Source of the DNA: Roseivivax isoporae LMG 25204
Lineage (GTDB): Bacteria; Pseudomonadota; Alphaproteobacteria; Rhodobacterales; Rhodobacteraceae
DNA: 64,000 nucleotides
NCBI RefSeq assembly: GCF_000521865.1
Contig: NZ_JAME01000018.1
Coordinates: forward strand, 35,129 to 99,128
Reading direction: 5' to 3'
Positions 59,555-64,000 of the stretch are shown here, piece by piece. The position numbers were made by a program, and so were the translations under genes. How positions within the stretch are numbered: position 1 is the first letter of the stretch; the number at the start of each line of letters is the position of its first letter. The notes beneath the pieces were generated by a model. The model was not told the origin of the DNA. It did no database searches and was given only the letters and a program-made list of their open reading frames with translations.

Positions 59555-61000
59555 TCAGCCCTTGGCGCCCTGGCCGCGGGCGTAGATGTCCTCGTAGCGC
59601 ACGATGTCGTCCTCGCCCACGTAGGAGCCGGTCTGCACCTCGATCAGCACCATGGGCACCTTGCCGGGGTTCTCCATCCGGTGCACCGCGCCGAGCGGGA
59701 TGTAGACGCTTTCGTTCTCGGTCACGAGCTTGACCTCGTCGTCCACGGTCACCCGCGCGGTGCCCTCGACCACGATCCAGTGCTCGGACCGGTGGAAATG
59801 CGACTGCAGGCTGAGCGAGGCGCCCGGGTGCACGAGGATGCGCTTGACCTGGAAGCGCGTGCCGACGACGAGGCTCTCGAACCAGCCCCAGGGGCGATGG
59901 TCGAGCGGGAAGGTCTCGGCCTGCTCGGCCTTCTTGTCGCGCAGCGCCGACACGGCGTTCTTGACGTCCTGCGCGCGCCCCTTGGGCGCCACCACGACCG
60001 CGTCCTTCATCGCCACCGCGATCATGTCGTCGAGCCCGATGCCGACGATCTCGAGCCGCTCGGAATCCGCGCGGAGCAGCGAGTTGCGGCAGTCGATGGC
60101 GGTGGCGCCGGCGCCGGCCACGTTGCCGTCCGCGTCGCGCTCGCTCTCGCGCCAGACGGCGTCCCAGCCGCCCAGGTCCGACCAGTCGCCGCTATAGGGC
60201 ACGACCTGCAGGCCCTGCGCCTTTTCCATCACCGCGTAGTCGATGGAGATGTCGGGCGCGTCCTTCCACCGGGCCGGCGCGAGGCGGAGGAAGCCCAGGT
60301 CGACCTCGGCCTCGGCCACCGCGGCGGACACGGGCGGCACCACCTCGGGCGCGTGCGCCTCGAACGCCGCCACGATGTCGCGCACCCGGAAGAGAAAGAT
60401 GCCGGAGTTCCAGAGATAGGCGTCGCTGGCGACCATCTGAGCCGCCCGGTCCGCGTCGGGCTTTTCCACGAAGCTCTTGAGCGGCACGGTGCCGTCGCCC
60501 GCCGCACCGTCGAGCTCGAGATAGCCGTAGCCCGTCTCGGGGCGGTCGGGCGCGATCCCGAAAAGCGTGAGGTGGCCCGCGGCGGCCGAGGAGAGCCCGC
60601 GCGCCACCGCCTGCCGGAACACATCGGGGCTGCGGATCATGTGATCGGACGGCGCCACCAGCATGACGGCGTCGGGATCGGTCGCGTGAAGGTGCAGCGC
60701 GGCGGCGAGCACGGCGGGCGCGGTGTTGCGCCCCGCGGGCTCGATCAGGATCGCCCCGGGATCGACCCCCACGCCGGCCAGCTGTTCGGTCACCACGAAC
60801 CGGAAGTCGGAGTTGGTGACGACGACCGGACGCTCGAAGGAGAGACCGTCCTGCACCCCCGAGAGCCGCAGCGCGGTCCCCTGGAAGAGCGATTCGGCGC
60901 CCATGAGGTGGGTGAACTGCTTGGGGTAGCTCTTGCGCGACAGCGGCCAGAGACGGGTTCCGGAGCCGCCGCAGAGAATGACAGGATGAATTTTCTGCAT
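59555..61000 (-). CDS. manC: Mannose-1-phosphate guanylyltransferase / mannose-6-phosphate isomerase
   Basis: Makes GDP-mannose. 481 residues, type II: nucleotidyltransferase domain with GGSGTRLWPLSRKSYPKQF (11-29) and FVEKP near 175, and a C-terminal cupin with the isomerase-type GASLSLQSHFHRSEHW (about 400). AGAAGG lies before ATG 61000. Forms a unit with the mutase. GDP-mannose could feed colanic-, alginate- or capsule-like glycans. Confidence 0.93.
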   Translation of the reverse strand: MQKIHPVILCGGSGTRLWPLSRKSYPKQFTHLMGAESLFQGTALRLSGVQDGLSFERPVVVTNSDFRFVVTEQLAGVGVDPGAILIEPAGRNTAPAVLAAALHLHATDPDAVMLVAPSDHMIRSPDVFRQAVARGLSSAAAGHLTLFGIAPDRPETGYGYLELDGAAGDGTVPLKSFVEKPDADRAAQMVASDAYLWNSGIFLFRVRDIVAAFEAHAPEVVPPVSAAVAEAEVDLGFLRLAPARWKDAPDISIDYAVMEKAQGLQVVPYSGDWSDLGGWDAVWRESERDADGNVAGAGATAIDCRNSLLRADSERLEIVGIGLDDMIAVAMKDAVVVAPKGRAQDVKNAVSALRDKKAEQAETFPLDHRPWGWFESLVVGTRFQVKRILVHPGASLSLQSHFHRSEHWIVVEGTARVTVDDEVKLVTENESVYIPLGAVHRMENPGKVPMVLIEVQTGSYVGEDDIVRYEDIYARGQGAKG

Positions 61001-61532
61001 GGATGCCTTCTGTCCAATACGCCGTGATCTGCCCAAATCGCGTGCGCCGGCACCGGCCGGCCGATGAGCACCATACCAAAGCACCGACGCAAGGCCAGCA
61101 CCGGTTGTCGCGCCGCAGCATGGAATCCGGCCTGTCCCGCGCCCGACTCCACGGAACCCGCGATTCGGTGGAGGTGCGGCCTAGCTTGCCCTCCGGCCGG
61201 CACCGCCGCCCGCGCAGGCCGCTTTTCGGAAGCCTCAAATGCAAACAACCGCAATCTTCATCGCAAGTTTACGCTGCAGTGCAACAAGTCGACCGCATCA
61301 CGGCGTCAAGATGGCATCGCAGGGTGTCGCGGATGCATTATCAACCGGCTAGGGGGTGTCGAAGGTGACGGGCACGTTTGACGAATGTGTACGCACCCAC
61401 GAGGCCAGGGAGGTCGATGCGGCATGTAAACCGTTGCACGGACGCGATATGCAACCTACACGGGACGTATATGCCGTAAGAAACAACCTTGGGGGCTGCA
61501 GCCCGGCCCACACTCAGTTACGGGGACAAGAC
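61001..61532. other. Intergenic region between divergent manC and the second ExoY-like gene
   Basis: 532 bp without a supported gene. It holds GTTGCA (61433-61438) and TGCAAC (61450-61455), an inverted repeat with an 11-nt spacer, an extra TGCAAC at 61280-61285, and GGGCTGCAGCCC (61492-61503), a 12-bp palindrome. These may be operators of the two genes; no known regulator site is recognised. Confidence 0.45.
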
Positions 61533-62213
61533 ATGACCGATGCCAGGATCGACTGCGACGTGCAGCTTGCGGACCGTAGGGTGCGCCGACCGCTCTCGGG
61601 CCGCCTGTACGACCGCTCCACGAAGCGCGTGATAGACATCCTTCTGTGCCTCGTGATCCTGCCGGTGATCCTGCCGCTGATCGCGCTGCTCTACGTCCTC
61701 GCACGGTGCGACGGGGGCCCCGGATTCTTCGGGCACCGTCGCATCGGGCGCAACGGCGAGACCTTCCGCTGCTGGAAGATCCGCACCATGGTGCCCGACG
61801 CGGAGGATCGCCTGCTCGAGCTCCTGCGCACCGATCCTGCCGCCCGCCAGATGTGGGAGGCCGAGCACAAGCTGCACGACGACCCGCGCATCACCGCGAT
61901 CGGCGGGCTGCTGCGCCGGACCTCGCTCGACGAGCTGCCTCAGATCTGGAACGTGCTGCGCGGCGAGATGAGCCTCGTGGGCCCGCGCCCCATCACCGAG
62001 ACCGAGCTCGAACGCTACGGCCACCGCCAGTCGGTCTACCTGGCCCTCCGCCCGGGCGTCACGGGGCTGTGGCAGGTGTCGGGCCGCAACGACCTGAGCT
62101 ACCAGGAGCGCGTGGCGCTCGACACGCGCTACTTCGTGAACCTCTCGCTGCGGCGCGACCTCGCCATCCTCGCGCGCACCACGGGCGCCGTGTTGGGCCG
62201 GACCGGGAAATAG
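61533..62213 (+). CDS. Second ExoY-like sugar-phosphate transferase
   Basis: 226 residues. One membrane segment near 35-58, then the catalytic domain: GFFGHRRIGRNGETFRCWKI (about 68-87), SLDELPQIWNVLRGEMSLVGPRP (about 134) and TGLWQVSGRND (near 180). ATG 61533 has GGGGACAAGAC upstream; an upstream ATG at 61356 is less likely. Divergent from manC, so a mannose-containing glycan is suggested. Confidence 0.88.
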   Translation: MTDARIDCDVQLADRRVRRPLSGRLYDRSTKRVIDILLCLVILPVILPLIALLYVLARCDGGPGFFGHRRIGRNGETFRCWKIRTMVPDAEDRLLELLRTDPAARQMWEAEHKLHDDPRITAIGGLLRRTSLDELPQIWNVLRGEMSLVGPRPITETELERYGHRQSVYLALRPGVTGLWQVSGRNDLSYQERVALDTRYFVNLSLRRDLAILARTTGAVLGRTGK

Positions 62214-62435
62214 GCCCCCGCCCAAGTGCGGCCGAGCCAGCCGCGCGGCGTGCGCGACCGATGCATGTGCCGGACCCTTTTCCCTTCCGGCCAGTAACAG
62301 TTCTTAAAAAACGGTAAAGTTCCGAATATCGGTGCATGAAATTCTACCGGAATCCGGGTAGCGTCGCGAAAGGGATCGGGGCTGTCGGGTTCGGTACCGC
62401 TTTCGTTCGGCAGCGCCAATTCGTCATGGGTACGA

Positions 62436-62744
62436 ATGGAAAGGCGTTGTGTGCGACAGGAAAAGCGAGTCTTCGGAACCGATTCAAGTACCTGGATTGA
62501 AAGGCCCGGCAAGTCGGCACCCCGCGCCGCTACATCCACCGGCGCCTGCCGGACCGAATCGCGACAGGGCTTTCCGCTGGGGCTTGTTCTGGCGGCCGCC
62601 GGGCTGTCGGCGGTCATCTCGATCTGCCTGATCGTCGCCTTTTCCCTGAGCTTCTGGTGGTTCTTGCCGCTCTACTCCGTGGTGGGCTCGATCGGTGTCC
62701 TGGTGGGCGCCGCGGTCGGAACCGTGGCCCGGGATCGCGGCTGA
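62436..62744 (+). CDS. Possible small two-helix membrane protein
   Basis: 102 residues: a charged first half, then two hydrophobic segments (about 47-68 and 72-95). No ribosome site is visible and no family is known to me; it lies between two ExoY-like genes. An AT-richer stretch (62299-62350) and an imperfect inverted repeat CCGG-AAT-CCGG (62347-62357) lie upstream. Could be a chance frame. Confidence 0.45.
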   Translation: MERRCVRQEKRVFGTDSSTWIERPGKSAPRAATSTGACRTESRQGFPLGLVLAAAGLSAVISICLIVAFSLSFWWFLPLYSVVGSIGVLVGAAVGTVARDRG

Positions 62745-63278
62745 CGCACACGGACCCGCAGCCCGTGATTGCCCGCCGGCCGCAAAGGCATTGGCCGTCA
62801 CGGCGCAATCCCTCGATCGCATGACGCTTCGCGGGCAGGCCGCCGATTTCGCCGTCATTGCCGTGGCCCAAGGGAATCGCCCCGCGCCGGACAGGCGTCC
62901 GCGACGCCCCGACAGGGCCGCCGGCCGGCCGAAAAGACCCATTCCGCCGCCCCATACGCATGAAAATTGCGCACGCGAAGTCCAAAAATGGCAAAAAAGC
63001 GGCAACTTCGCCCCGAGGTTGTCGGAAAAGGGCTGCGCGCACGAAGGTTGTGATGTAGCACAACGCGGTGACCGGGAGCCGCCCGTCGGTCGGTCGCTCC
63101 ACATTCAGGGGCTTCCGCATCCCGGTCGGATTTCAACCCTGGACGGGTTCCGTCCCTGGCATGTTCGCGGAGGTCGATTGTCCGGCCATGAGGAAACTCG
63201 ACGTCGGCTGAGCCGGGAACGGCGTGTCCGCACCGACCGGACAGGGATCGACCCGACGCAATTTCCAGGAATGACCAG
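62745..63278. other. Intergenic region before the third ExoY-like gene
   Basis: 534 bp with no supported gene. GTTGTG (63049-63054) and CACAAC (63061-63066) form an inverted repeat with a 6-nt spacer about 215 bp before the ExoY-like start. Nothing else stands out. Confidence 0.4.
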
Positions 63279-63959
63279 ATGAGCCTTTCGCACACGAACG
63301 CCGGCTGCGGCGCGTCCGTCGAGGTCGCGAGCGCCCCGGGGTCGCGGCTCGCCTATGCGCGGATGCCCAAGCGGCTGTTCGACATCGCGCTGTCGCTGAC
63401 CATGCTGCCGATCGTCCTGCCGCTGATCGCGATCCTGTACCTCTGCATGCGGATCGAGGGTGGGCCGGGATTCTTCGGCCATGTCCGGGTCGGGCGGAAC
63501 GGACGGCCCTTCCGCTGCTGGAAGATCCGCACGATGGTGCCCGATGCCGAGGCCCGCCTGCAGGCTCTGCTGCGCGACGACCCGGCGGCACGCCGGGAAT
63601 GGCTGGCCGGCCGCAAGCTGCGCCGCGATCCGCGGATCACCCGGCTGGGGGCGATGCTGCGCGCGACCTCGCTCGACGAGCTGCCGCAGATCTGGAACGT
63701 GCTGAAGGGCGACATGAGCCTGATCGGGCCGCGCCCGGTGACGGCGGCCGAGCTCGATCTCTACGGCGCGCACCGGCCTGCCTACCTGGCACTGCGCCCC
63801 GGCGTGACGGGGCTCTGGCAGGTGTCGGGGCGCAACGCGCTCGACTACGCTGACCGCGTGATGCTGGACGTGGCCTATGTCGAACGCGTGACGCTGCTCC
63901 ACGACGTCATGATCCTGGCGCGGACGGCGCAGGCCGTGCTGAACCGCACGGGCATGTGA
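63279..63959 (+). CDS. Third ExoY-like sugar-phosphate transferase
   Basis: 226 residues, very like the gene at 61533: membrane segment near 31-55, GFFGHVRVGRNGRPFRCWKI (64-83), SLDELPQIWNVLKGDMSLIGPRP (about 132) and TGLWQVSGRNALD. AGGAATGACCAG precedes ATG 63279. The two lie 1.1 kb apart in the same direction and probably arose by duplication. Whether both start the same glycan is not known. Confidence 0.88.
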   Translation: MSLSHTNAGCGASVEVASAPGSRLAYARMPKRLFDIALSLTMLPIVLPLIAILYLCMRIEGGPGFFGHVRVGRNGRPFRCWKIRTMVPDAEARLQALLRDDPAARREWLAGRKLRRDPRITRLGAMLRATSLDELPQIWNVLKGDMSLIGPRPVTAAELDLYGAHRPAYLALRPGVTGLWQVSGRNALDYADRVMLDVAYVERVTLLHDVMILARTAQAVLNRTGM

Positions 63960-63972
63960 CGCCGCCCTGCGG

Positions 63973-64000
63973 TCAGGCCGCGCCGCCGGCCTCCCAGTGC
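63973..64000 (-). CDS. Possible C-terminus of a leftward gene cut by the window edge
   Basis: The last 28 bases read on the minus strand as HWEAGGAA followed by a TGA stop. Too short for any identification; only the stop position and a normal-looking codon pattern support it. Confidence 0.25.

Overview
This is a contiguous piece of chromosome from a high-GC alphaproteobacterium, most likely a member of the Rhodobacteraceae/Roseobacter group. The pointers are an alphaproteobacterial serC-type leader in front of serC, an IalB-family protein, an rnd-lptCAB-hpf-ptsN block without rpoN, a MoxR/DUF58/DUF4159 operon, and branching glycosyltransferases (GT14-like) paired with sulfotransferases. Gene density is high, many starts are GTG or TTG, and operons show 1-4 bp overlaps. 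I saw no rRNA, tRNA, CRISPR array, transposase or prophage genes.

Layout. 1-8.1 kb: an incomplete acyl-CoA synthetase, a four-helix-bundle protein, an M20-type amidohydrolase, then the complete serine pathway (serA and serC leftward, serB rightward) and an AnsA-type asparaginase. 8.2-18.6 kb: IalB-like secreted protein, rlmN, a small membrane protein, a LysR regulator, a DJ-1/PfpI protein, a FadH-like dienoyl-CoA reductase, dnaK-dnaJ with a clear heat-shock promoter, and alkB divergent from dnaK. 18.6-29.8 kb: a surface-polysaccharide locus with an ABC-2 export permease and SH3 protein facing left, and cysQ, a GT2, galU, galE, a GT1, another glycosyltransferase, a GT14-like branching enzyme and a two-domain sulfotransferase facing right. 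29.8-33.7 kb: rnd-lptC-lptA-lptB, then hpf-ptsN. 34-39.5 kb: an ExoY-like sugar transferase, FMN reductase, OmpA-like lipoprotein, an Ada-like repair protein, nth and a PfkB kinase. 39.6-41.4 kb: a subtilase and an MFS transporter that have both lost their 3' ends at one shared junction. 41.4-47.3 kb: LysR regulator, orphan ABC ATPase, small zinc protein, hemolysin III protein, polA. 47.4-51.4 kb: HIT protein, a second GT14-like enzyme divergent from a second sulfotransferase, and two small proteins. 51.4-58.1 kb: a tightly overlapped four-gene MoxR/DUF58/DUF4159 operon. 58.1-64 kb: phosphomannomutase and GDP-mannose pyrophosphorylase, then two more ExoY-like sugar transferases.

How the parts may work together. 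GalU and GalE supply UDP-glucose and UDP-galactose, PMM and ManC supply GDP-mannose, three ExoY-type enzymes can each start a lipid-linked glycan, the glycosyltransferases extend or branch it, and sulfotransferases could add sulfate from PAPS while CysQ removes the PAP by-product. This makes a sulfated surface glycan a reasonable hypothesis, but it is inferred from gene content. The strongest anomaly is the subtilase/MFS junction near 40,518-40,526.
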